Source: Prevotella sp. (GTDB taxonomy: Bacteria; Bacteroidota; Bacteroidia; Bacteroidales; Bacteroidaceae). Taken from it: a stretch of DNA of 59,178 nt. The stretch covers positions 1-59,178 of the forward strand of contig JAFVGZ010000009.1 in assembly GCA_017478025.1 (NCBI GenBank), in the 5' to 3' direction. The notes beneath the pieces were generated by a model. The model was not told the origin of the DNA and did no database searches. It was given only the letters and a program-made list of their open reading frames with translations. The position numbers were made by a program, and so were the translations under genes. Of the stretch, positions 36,038 through 44,068 are shown piece after piece (within the stretch, counting starts at the first letter, position 1; every line of letters starts with the position of its first letter).

Positions 36038-39000
36038 TGACGACTATGAAAAGTACTATATATAACTTCCTACAGCGTCAGAGTCTCAGACTCTCACTCT
36101 GTGCCATTGTCTTGACTGCAAGCACAGTGGCTATTGCACAGGATGAGTTCGAAGACGAGGAGAGCTCGAGCCTCAAGGCTCCTAAGCGCACCGTCGTAGT
36201 TGACAACAATCCTACTATTAACGTGCAGGGTGTCGTTGTTGACGATGCAACGAAGAAGCCTGTTGCCGGTGTTCGAATCCAGGCCCTCAACGACAACCGC
36301 TATCCTGCCATGACCGATGCCGAAGGTAAGTTTACCATCAAGGTGCCTACCTTCACCACATCCCTCTTTGTGCAGGCTCCCAAGTATCTGTCACAGCAGG
36401 TGGCTATCATCGCAGGCGACTCTCTGCAGCAAGTGAAGATCAACTTGCTCAGCAACGCCTTCGCCTCAATGTATGAGGACGGAACCACGATTACGGCTAC
36501 CAACAGCTTCGTTTCTGACGGAAATGGTCTGACCATTGACGAAGAGATAACCAAGAAACTTGGTGCCGACATTCACAGCACAATGCACTCAGGTAATCTG
36601 GAGCAGGGTGCGGCAATGTTCATCCGTGGTATCAGTTCTATCAATGCCAATGCACAGCCGCTCATCATCCTTGATGGTGTAGAGTTGGATATGCAGCGTA
36701 GCCGTGAGTCACTGCACCTCGGTGACATCTTCAACATGCTGTCAACAGTAGCTCCTGAAGACATAGACAAGGTGACAGTGCTGAAGAATGCTACTGCCCT
36801 GTATGGTGCACGCGGTGCAAACGGTGTGATTCTCATCACCACAAAGCGCGGCAGGTCTATGGCTACACGTATCGATGCAAAGGTCGGAGTGGGCTGGACG
36901 TACGTTCCACGCACTCCTACAATGATGAACGCATCACAGTATCGCAACTTTGCAACAGAGCAGCTTGGTACAATTCCTGAGGTTCAGGAGCGTATCGGTT
37001 CTATCACGAACCCACTGCAGTTCAACTTCCTCAACGATGCAAAGGACGGTTACTACTATAACACCTACCACAACGATACTAACTGGAAGGACTACGTATA
37101 TCGCACAGCGCTGACACACAACTACAGCATCAATGTGCAGGGTGGTGATGACATAGGTATGTACAACCTCTCTGTAGCCTATATCCAGACGATGAAGAAC
37201 GTCAGGGAGACGAGCTATGACCGCATCAACGTGCGTTTCAACACTGATATCAATCTGCTGTACAACCTGCACACCAAGTTTGATATGTCTTTCTCACGTT
37301 CCAATACGAACCTCCAGGACGATGGCATCCTGCCAAATCTTAATTCTGGAACAGTGACATCGCCTACGTTCCTTTCACTGATAAAGAGCCCACTGCTCAA
37401 CCCTTATCAGTATAACAAGAACATTGAGGCCTTCACATCGCTGATATCTGATGCTGATGATCTCTACAGCACACTGAAGAATGGTAACTATTCTCTTGCC
37501 AACCCACTTGCTCTGTTTGACAACGGTGCCGGTGAGCGTAAGAATCGTAACGAGAATACATTCTTCAATGTCACAATCACACCGACATACGACATCAATA
37601 AGTACTGGAAGGTATCTTCACACTTCAGTTACTATCTGAACCGTAACTCTCAGGCTTACTACCGTCCAAACATCGGTCTGCCTTCATTCGCAATCGAGAA
37701 TCTCGGTACTGTTTATTCCAAGACTGCGTCTATCTTCTCTAAGGAGACAAACATCCTGAGCAATACACACGTGGATTGGAACAAGAAGTTCGGTGCTCAC
37801 AGCATCAACGCTATGGCAGGTTTCCGCTACAACTACTTCTCATTCGACAACAGCGACCTCAATACACAGTACTCCACAAAGGGTGAAGACGATAAGAACC
37901 CACAGCTTAAGGCTGGTGATGACGTGTATTCAAAGGTTACAGGTGCTGACGATGTATGGAAGAGCATGCAGATGTACATCACCGGTGACTATGACTACAT
38001 GAACAAATACTTCGCTACCGTATCTCTGCTGGGTGAGGCAAACAGCCGTTTCGGTAAGAATGCCAAGGGTGGTATGAAGCTGTTCGGCGCTAAGTGGGCC
38101 ATCTTCCCAAGCGTACAGTTCGGTTGGGTTATGACCAATGAGAAATGGTTCCCGAAGAACGGTTTCGTCAATTACCTGCGCCTCAATGTCGGCTTTGACG
38201 TGAGCGGTAACGATGATATCTCCAACTATGCTGCCCGTACCTCTTTCAATACCGTGCGTTACAACTACACCGAGATTGGTATCCAGTTGACAAACGTGGG
38301 TAACGAGGAGATTAAGTGGGAGACAACCAGCAAGCTGAACTTCGGTCTGCAGTCCAACTTCCTGCACAATCGCCTGGGCTTCAGGTTCGACTTCTACGTT
38401 CACAACACCAGCGACCTGCTGACTCTCAAGACCTTCAAGAACCCAATCGGTGGTATCAACAACTATTGGACCAACGACGGTAAGGTTCGCAACATCGGTT
38501 TTGAGATGGGTATCAACGGTAAGCCAATCGCTACAAAGGACTGGCATCTGGAGCTGGGAGCCACAATGGGACACTATAGCAACAAGGTTAAGGCTCTGGC
38601 AAACGGTGACTTCACCTCTTCTATCTATGGTGACAACAATATCCTTACCTCTGTCGGCAACTCTGTAGGCGTATTCTACGGCTATCAGACCAATGGCGTA
38701 TTCGCTACCAGCGAAGAGGCTGCCGCTGCGGGCAAGTACATCGTTGACGAGACCGGAGCAAAGAAATACTTCGGTGCAGGTGACGTGAACTTCGTAGATC
38801 AGAATAATGATGGTGAAATCAATGAGCAGGATAAGGTGATTATAGGCAATCCTAACCCAGGTATCTATGGCAACCTCTTCCTCAACCTCAACTGGAAGCG
38901 CTTCACACTCGGCATGACATTCAACTACACTGTTGGCAACGACGTGTACAACTATCAGCGCTCTGTCCTCAACAGCGGTGCTACGCTCTACAACCAGCAG

Positions 39001-39354
39001 GTTGCAGAAATCGGTCACTGGCGCTATGAGGGTCAGGTTACGACACTCCCGAAGCTGGCATACGGCGACCCAATGGGCAACAACCGCTTCTCTGACCGTT
39101 GGATTGAAGACGGTTCTTACATGCGTCTGAAGAGCCTCATGCTCACCTATCAGGTGCCCATCCCAGAGGCTTGGCAGTCATGGCTGCAGGGCGTATCAGT
39201 ATGGGCAGAGGGACGTAACCTCTTCACCATCACCAAATATACTGGCAACGACCCAGAGTTCTCTGTAAGCAACAACCAGCTCTATCAGGGTATCGATGGT
39301 GGCAACATCGCTCAGGGACGTATGTTCTCTATGGGTGTTAAGATTAACCTCTAA
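36034..39354 (+). CDS. SusC-type TonB-dependent outer-membrane receptor (second pair)
   Basis: A 1106-residue receptor. After the signal peptide (ending TASTVAIAQ) comes an acidic stretch DEFEDEESSSL, then a carboxypeptidase-regulatory-like domain (about 65-145, INVQGVVVDDATKKPVAGVR), and a plug with AAMFIRGISSINANAQPLI and KVTVLKNATALYGARGANGV. The C-terminal half is a beta-barrel ending in hydrophobic KINL. It differs strongly from the first SusC in the N-terminal part, so the two probably bind different ligands. It starts by ATGA overlap with the upstream fasciclin gene; a downstream ATG (MKSTIYNF) is also possible. Confidence 0.92.
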   Translation: MMTTMKSTIYNFLQRQSLRLSLCAIVLTASTVAIAQDEFEDEESSSLKAPKRTVVVDNNPTINVQGVVVDDATKKPVAGVRIQALNDNRYPAMTDAEGKFTIKVPTFTTSLFVQAPKYLSQQVAIIAGDSLQQVKINLLSNAFASMYEDGTTITATNSFVSDGNGLTIDEEITKKLGADIHSTMHSGNLEQGAAMFIRGISSINANAQPLIILDGVELDMQRSRESLHLGDIFNMLSTVAPEDIDKVTVLKNATALYGARGANGVILITTKRGRSMATRIDAKVGVGWTYVPRTPTMMNASQYRNFATEQLGTIPEVQERIGSITNPLQFNFLNDAKDGYYYNTYHNDTNWKDYVYRTALTHNYSINVQGGDDIGMYNLSVAYIQTMKNVRETSYDRINVRFNTDINLLYNLHTKFDMSFSRSNTNLQDDGILPNLNSGTVTSPTFLSLIKSPLLNPYQYNKNIEAFTSLISDADDLYSTLKNGNYSLANPLALFDNGAGERKNRNENTFFNVTITPTYDINKYWKVSSHFSYYLNRNSQAYYRPNIGLPSFAIENLGTVYSKTASIFSKETNILSNTHVDWNKKFGAHSINAMAGFRYNYFSFDNSDLNTQYSTKGEDDKNPQLKAGDDVYSKVTGADDVWKSMQMYITGDYDYMNKYFATVSLLGEANSRFGKNAKGGMKLFGAKWAIFPSVQFGWVMTNEKWFPKNGFVNYLRLNVGFDVSGNDDISNYAARTSFNTVRYNYTEIGIQLTNVGNEEIKWETTSKLNFGLQSNFLHNRLGFRFDFYVHNTSDLLTLKTFKNPIGGINNYWTNDGKVRNIGFEMGINGKPIATKDWHLELGATMGHYSNKVKALANGDFTSSIYGDNNILTSVGNSVGVFYGYQTNGVFATSEEAAAAGKYIVDETGAKKYFGAGDVNFVDQNNDGEINEQDKVIIGNPNPGIYGNLFLNLNWKRFTLGMTFNYTVGNDVYNYQRSVLNSGATLYNQQVAEIGHWRYEGQVTTLPKLAYGDPMGNNRFSDRWIEDGSYMRLKSLMLTYQVPIPEAWQSWLQGVSVWAEGRNLFTITKYTGNDPEFSVSNNQLYQGIDGGNIAQGRMFSMGVKINL

Positions 39355-39384
39355 AGAATGCATAATTCATAATTCCTGATTAAT

Positions 39385-41406
39385 ATGAAAAAGATATTAT
39401 ATTCAATCATTGCAGTACTCGGCATATTCGGAACAACAAGCTGTTCCGATGTGCTCGAGTCTGACAGCTCGCGCCAACTGTTTGAGCCCTCGCTCAGCGA
39501 GAAGACCGACTCTGTCTTCTATGCTTACGGCATTATGCAGGCCATGCAGCAACTTGCTGACCAGTATTTCTTCCAGAACGAGATGCGCGGCGACTTGGTA
39601 ACCACCACAAACAAGGCTACCACAAACCTGAAGAACCTCGCGTCCTTCACGGCTGATGTCTCTAACAAGTATGACAGTGTATATCTTTATTATAAGGTAA
39701 TAAATAACTGTAACTACTATCTGGCACACCGCGATACGACGCTGACAACCGGTGCACGCAACGTAGTGTGCAACGAATATGCTGCCGTAGCATCATTCCG
39801 TGCCTGGGCATACCTGCAGCTGACACGTCAGTACGGCAATGTGCCATACGTTACGGAGCCTGTGACAACTATCGACCAGATCAACTCCAATACAGCTCCG
39901 GCAAGCTATGCTGCTATACTTGCTGGCGAGGCAGAGAATCTGGAGAAGCTGAAGGCTCGCTACTCTGATGAGCAGATTGCAGTTCCTACATTCAATAACG
40001 CTTTGCGTTCCATCGGTCGTCTGAATTGGGATACAAGTGTAGAAAAACAAATGTTGCCAGGCAAGTGCTTCATACCGCTCAATGTGGTGCTCGGTGATCT
40101 CTATCTGGAGCTTGGCGAATATGAGAAGGCTGCGAAGTGCTACTATCAGTACCTGCGCTATGACGGAGAGCATGACCCATACTATGCGAGCATAAGAGGT
40201 ATTTCTGTAAACTTCTGTAATGCGATTAGAACCAGTTACAGTTGGTACAGCCCAATCTTCAAGAACCTGACAGACTTACCGGCAGACTTTAACGAGACCC
40301 AGCAGGGCTCGCTCTACGCAAATCAGCCTGTATGGGAGAATTCTTTCCAGCATTCTGCTGCAGCTGGTGATGTGATTTCATACATCCCAATGGCAGTGAA
40401 CTATACACAGGGTAAGACCACCGACATTCCTGCTATATTCGGCTATAGTTACTATGGCACAGATAAGAATGGTGATGTGCGTACCAGTAACCCCTATAGC
40501 ATTTTCAACTGCCCTAAGACAGAGAATATTCAGGTAGTGCCTTCCAAGGCTTACTGTGACTCTGCACGCCTTGCCCAGCACTATTACTACACCGTACAAT
40601 CCACTACCGGCAAGCAGTACTGGACAATTAAGAGTGCTCCTCTCGGTGATGCACGTGCACGTATCGTCAGTCAGGGTGATGGAGAAGATTCTTCTTACGT
40701 ATATTGCGATAAGCCTTCAACTGCTTACATCCTGCTCTATCGTAACGCTACCGTATGGCTTCACCTTGCAGAGGCTCTCAACCGTATGGGTTACCCCGAC
40801 GCTGCCTTCGCTGTGCTGAAGAATGGTATTCACTCTGAGCTGGCTAACTTCCGTTACTACATAGAGTACGTGAAGGATTCTCAGGGCAATGACTCTATCG
40901 ATGAGCAGGGCAATAAGATCATCGACGTAGAGAAGTCTCACATGGATGAGAACTATTACCTCACTCCAGAGTCATACGAGCTGCTTACGACCACATTGCC
41001 GTTCCTCTCTCAGGAGAACTCTGAAATCTTCCGCAATGGTGTGACAAAGGCCTTCGTAGGTATCCATGCCCACGGTGCAGGTGCTGTTGACTACATCAAC
41101 TCTTCTTACCGTTACAGCTCTGTGCTGAAGTCAAAGATTGACGACATCTATGCTAAGTTCAATCTCGGCACACCTTCTTACACCAAGGAGGACTTCATCA
41201 ACGCTATGGAGGACCTGCTCTGTGACGAGTACGCTATGGAGTTCGCATTCGAGGGAACCCGTTTCTCTGACCTGCGCCGTCTTGCTCTCCACAAGAACAT
41301 GGCTGGCACATACTCAGGAAACTTCGGAGACATCTGGCTCAGCAGAATGCTACAGAACAATGCTCCTGGCATAACAACTCAGAACTGCTACCTGCCTTTC
41401 CAATAA
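39385..41406 (+). CDS. SusD/RagB-family surface lipoprotein (second pair)
   Basis: A 673-residue lipoprotein (lipobox GTTSCSDV). SusD features are YYKVINNCNYYLAHRD, AAVASFRAWAYLQLTRQYGN with VPYVTEPV, LYLELGEYEKAAKCYYQYL (TPR), ATVWLHLAEALNRMG, and the C-terminal EYAMEFAFEGTRFSDLRRLAL. It is about 90 residues longer than the first SusD, with an inserted region around 270-420. It is the last gene of the operon, 30 bp after the SusC gene, and is followed by a terminator hairpin. Confidence 0.9.
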   Translation: MKKILYSIIAVLGIFGTTSCSDVLESDSSRQLFEPSLSEKTDSVFYAYGIMQAMQQLADQYFFQNEMRGDLVTTTNKATTNLKNLASFTADVSNKYDSVYLYYKVINNCNYYLAHRDTTLTTGARNVVCNEYAAVASFRAWAYLQLTRQYGNVPYVTEPVTTIDQINSNTAPASYAAILAGEAENLEKLKARYSDEQIAVPTFNNALRSIGRLNWDTSVEKQMLPGKCFIPLNVVLGDLYLELGEYEKAAKCYYQYLRYDGEHDPYYASIRGISVNFCNAIRTSYSWYSPIFKNLTDLPADFNETQQGSLYANQPVWENSFQHSAAAGDVISYIPMAVNYTQGKTTDIPAIFGYSYYGTDKNGDVRTSNPYSIFNCPKTENIQVVPSKAYCDSARLAQHYYYTVQSTTGKQYWTIKSAPLGDARARIVSQGDGEDSSYVYCDKPSTAYILLYRNATVWLHLAEALNRMGYPDAAFAVLKNGIHSELANFRYYIEYVKDSQGNDSIDEQGNKIIDVEKSHMDENYYLTPESYELLTTTLPFLSQENSEIFRNGVTKAFVGIHAHGAGAVDYINSSYRYSSVLKSKIDDIYAKFNLGTPSYTKEDFINAMEDLLCDEYAMEFAFEGTRFSDLRRLALHKNMAGTYSGNFGDIWLSRMLQNNAPGITTQNCYLPFQ

Positions 41407-41432
41407 GGCTGAGATAGAAAGCATACTATAAG

Positions 41433-41500
41433 CCGTGGCTGATATTTGGCTGTTTGTGTTGCTCGCAACATGAATATCTGAATATCAGCCACGGTTTTTT
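41433..41500 (+). terminator. Terminator of the SusC/SusD operon
   Basis: Arms CCGTGGCTGATATT (41433-41446) and its exact complement (41481-41494) form a 14-bp stem with a 34-base loop, directly followed by T6. Confidence 0.85.
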
Positions 41501-41530
41501 GTGCAAATTATTCAGAATTATTGCATTTTC

Positions 41531-41561
41531 TTTGGTAGATAATAAATTTTTCGTAACTTTG
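41531..41561 (+). promoter_or_regulatory. Promoter of the 41630 gene
   Basis: TTTG (41531-41534) and TAACTTTG (41554-41561) are 19 bp apart, a textbook Bacteroidota promoter, 68 bp before ATG 41630 and just behind the operon terminator. Confidence 0.7.
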
Positions 41562-41629
41562 CAACGGATAATGTACACATTTCAAATGTGACGACAATTA
41601 ATTACTAACTAAATATTTACAATTAGCTT

Positions 41630-43378
41630 ATGAAAAGAATTTTTACTCTTTCCTTAGTGATGCTCCTTACTTGCATGTGCGCTATGGCACAGGTAGTGTT
41701 GGGTGACATCAAGTTCAGCCTTGGTGAGGGCAAGAAGATCAGCCCCACAACAGGTAAGATTCTGGTGACATTCCCTGATGTTACCGGTGCTGATGAGAGC
41801 ACTGCGTTCACAATCGAAGGTAGCTTCGGCATCGAAGGTACCGAGTTTGACGGTGTTGAGGGTACATTCGCAAGCGGCGTAATCTTCGACTTGGCTGAGT
41901 ATGAGCTTCAGCCTTCTACTGAGTATGCCCTGACCATTACGTCTGTAAAGGTTGGCGGTGCAGAGTGCGCTGCAGAGGGTGGCTATGTTCTTCACTTCCT
42001 GACCCGCGGCGCAGAGCGTAAGATGTCATGGACATTTACGATTGACGAGGCATCCTCAGCACAGATTGTTGCCGAGGCCACTGCTAATCCCGCAGTTGAT
42101 GGAGCTGATGAGACCAAGTACATGGATATTACTAAAAATGATGCCACAACCAAACGCTATTATGTGCCCGCTCGTAATTATGAAGAGATTTTGCTGCCGG
42201 ACGGTACAGTTCTTCCTATGACAGAAGATCTTTCCTTTAAGTTTGGAAATAAGGCGTTTTATGTGGGTAAGTATAATGATGGAGACTACAAGGATCTGAT
42301 TAGCTTCAATGGTAAGAATCAGTACATGGTAATTCCTGACTGTAAGGTTGGCGACGTGATTACATTCAATGCTAACCGTGCTACTAAGGGTTCTGAAACT
42401 AAGCCAACCTGCATTCAAGCAATGAATGCTGCAGCTATTGCTACTGACGGAATCGTTTCTTCTTCCGGTGTTGCTGACTCTATTTGGCTGGGTAGCAGTT
42501 ATGCAAACTACAAGTTTGAAGCGCAGGTTGACGGTGACATCACTTTCCGTTTCAGCAACTGCTTGTTGAAGACTATTAACATTGAAGAAGGTATGCCAAA
42601 GGTTGCCCGTAACTACAATGTAATCGCACAGTATTCTGATGATACTAAGACTGTAGATCTTAAGGAACTCGTTGCCAAGAAAGAAGGTACCACAGGTTCT
42701 AATGTTAAGGTGAACTACCCATACTGGCTTGTTGATGCAGAGGGTAATGCTTATACACACGGCTCCAAGGGTAATCCGTTTGAAGAAGTTTTCGACCTGA
42801 AGAACAATGGTGGTGAGAACGAGGATACTACCTTCGTTGTCAAATATAAGAAGACCGACTTTACCGGTGTTGTATATCTCTCTGAGGGTGAGGATTTGGA
42901 GAATGCTGTTCTCTGCACACATGCCAATGCCGCTATCCGCTCTTCAATGGGTAAGGCAGGCTATGTAGCAGAGGATCTGAAGCTCGTTACCCTGCAGCCA
43001 GGAACCTATAAGATTCGTGGTGTCATCTTTGATGCCAATGGAACAGCAAGCCATCAGGTTGTACTGACCAAGGGCGAGGGTGAGGAGAACGAGTTGTATC
43101 TCACAGCCAATGCTACCAACTGGACAGAGGCAGAGACTGATCTCATCACCATAGAGACTCCTACAGACATCACTCTGAAGGCTGGAGGCAGTGACAACAA
43201 GGGTCTTGACGTCATCATGATCTATGCTTCTACCGATGCTCCTGACGATCCAGACGGTATCGTATCAGTCAAGTCTGCTGACGAGAAGGTTGCAGCTCGC
43301 AAGGTTGCAAAGAACGGACAGATTGTCATTGAGACACCTGCCGGCACCTTCAACGCTGTTGGCGCACAGGTGAAGTAA
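41630..43378 (+). CDS. Secreted beta-sandwich protein of unknown function with T9SS-like tail
   Basis: A 582-residue protein with signal peptide (LVMLLTCMCAMAQ). Residues about 22-130 look like an Ig-like domain (ILVTFPDVTG, YALTITSVKVGG). Residues about 135-330 form a beta-rich domain of a type often attached to Prevotella pectin enzymes (MVIPDCKVGDVITFNANRA). Another beta-rich part with LVTLQPGTYKIRG follows near 450. The end, KNGQIVIETPAGTFNAVGAQVK in two overlapping halves, resembles the tail of the 20169 gene product. No catalytic residues are recognised. It has its own promoter and terminator and lies between the SusC/SusD operon and the PL4 gene, so a role with pectin is possible but unproven. 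Confidence 0.6.
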   Translation: MKRIFTLSLVMLLTCMCAMAQVVLGDIKFSLGEGKKISPTTGKILVTFPDVTGADESTAFTIEGSFGIEGTEFDGVEGTFASGVIFDLAEYELQPSTEYALTITSVKVGGAECAAEGGYVLHFLTRGAERKMSWTFTIDEASSAQIVAEATANPAVDGADETKYMDITKNDATTKRYYVPARNYEEILLPDGTVLPMTEDLSFKFGNKAFYVGKYNDGDYKDLISFNGKNQYMVIPDCKVGDVITFNANRATKGSETKPTCIQAMNAAAIATDGIVSSSGVADSIWLGSSYANYKFEAQVDGDITFRFSNCLLKTINIEEGMPKVARNYNVIAQYSDDTKTVDLKELVAKKEGTTGSNVKVNYPYWLVDAEGNAYTHGSKGNPFEEVFDLKNNGGENEDTTFVVKYKKTDFTGVVYLSEGEDLENAVLCTHANAAIRSSMGKAGYVAEDLKLVTLQPGTYKIRGVIFDANGTASHQVVLTKGEGEENELYLTANATNWTEAETDLITIETPTDITLKAGGSDNKGLDVIMIYASTDAPDDPDGIVSVKSADEKVAARKVAKNGQIVIETPAGTFNAVGAQVK

Positions 43379-43399
43379 ATCTAAAGAAATAATTATTAT

Positions 43400-43460
43400 A
43401 AAGGAATAATGTGGAATGAAGGATGGTGTACATCTTAGTTCCTCATTATTCCTTTCTTAA
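43400..43460 (+). terminator. Hairpin terminator
   Basis: AAAGGAATAATG (43400-43411) and CATTATTCCTTT (43444-43455) form a perfect 12-bp stem with a 32-base loop, followed by CTTAAAAA. Confidence 0.65.
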
Positions 43461-43479
43461 AAAGTAGTATGCAGTGACG

Positions 43480-43605
43480 ATGGAAGCAAACAACAGACAA
43501 GAAAAACTCAGTCCATGGGAAAGAGCCATGAGGCTGGGACCTACTATTGAATTGATTTCAGGTTTCTCTTTTGATTCTGATTCAAAGGTGAGACTGCAAG
43601 ACTGA
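43480..43605 (+). CDS. Short partner protein of the PIN toxin (putative antitoxin)
   Basis: A 41-residue open frame, MEANNRQEKLSPWERAMRLG, then PTIELISGFSFDSDSKVRLQD. Its TGA shares the A of the next ATG (TGATG), the tight coupling typical of antitoxin-toxin pairs. No DNA-binding motif is recognised, and it is shorter than most VapB antitoxins (about 60-90), so it could be a truncated or minimal antitoxin made mainly of a toxin-binding segment. The call rests on position. Confidence 0.5.
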   Translation: MEANNRQEKLSPWERAMRLGPTIELISGFSFDSDSKVRLQD

Positions 43606-44033
43606 TGGGGCGTTATTTGATTGATACAAATATCTTTACATTCCTTGCCACAAATGACAGGGAAAGCGTTTGTCGTGATGTCAATGCGATATTAGATGAT
43701 TATGAAACAGAACTCCTTATTAGCATGGAGTCAGTTAGAGAGTTGATAGTAGCATACAGGGCGGGTAAACTTATATCGAAGTTTTTCAGTTCGCCTCTTG
43801 ACTTGATTGAAACCATTGAACATGATTATAACATACGCATTATTCCTGTAGATATGGAGGTTATGCGAACGATGGCAAAATTAGTCATCAACAAAGCAGA
43901 AGAACACAACGACCCTTCTGACCACGTTATTATATCTCAGGCTATTACTATGAAATTGCCTCTGATTTCAAGTGACCGCAAGTTCCCTTTCTATGAAAAA
44001 CAAGGATTGGAACTTATCTACAACCGAAAGTAA
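43605..44033 (+). CDS. PIN-domain ribonuclease toxin (VapC family)
   Basis: A 142-residue PIN domain. The acidic metal-binding residues are visible in YLIDTNIFTFL (first Asp, residue 6), SMESVREL (Glu), DPSDHVIISQAI (Asp) and SSDRKFPFYE (last Asp). VapC toxins cleave specific RNAs in the cytoplasm and are held in check by the partner encoded just upstream. The sequence is more AT-rich than its neighbours, and the pair sits between two genes of a pectin locus with which it has no functional link, so it was probably acquired by transfer. Confidence 0.83.
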   Translation: MGRYLIDTNIFTFLATNDRESVCRDVNAILDDYETELLISMESVRELIVAYRAGKLISKFFSSPLDLIETIEHDYNIRIIPVDMEVMRTMAKLVINKAEEHNDPSDHVIISQAITMKLPLISSDRKFPFYEKQGLELIYNRK

Positions 44034-44068
44034 ACATTTGATAAATAACAATATACATATATAAGTTA

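Noticed and set aside
37930-39018. Long open frame on the minus strand (362 codons)
   Set aside because: It lies opposite the barrel part of the second SusC gene, is Val/Leu-rich and has no recognisable motif.
43480-44033. Mobile element carrying the toxin pair
   Set aside because: No transposase, integrase or clear terminal repeats are found around the pair; transfer remains an inference from position and composition.
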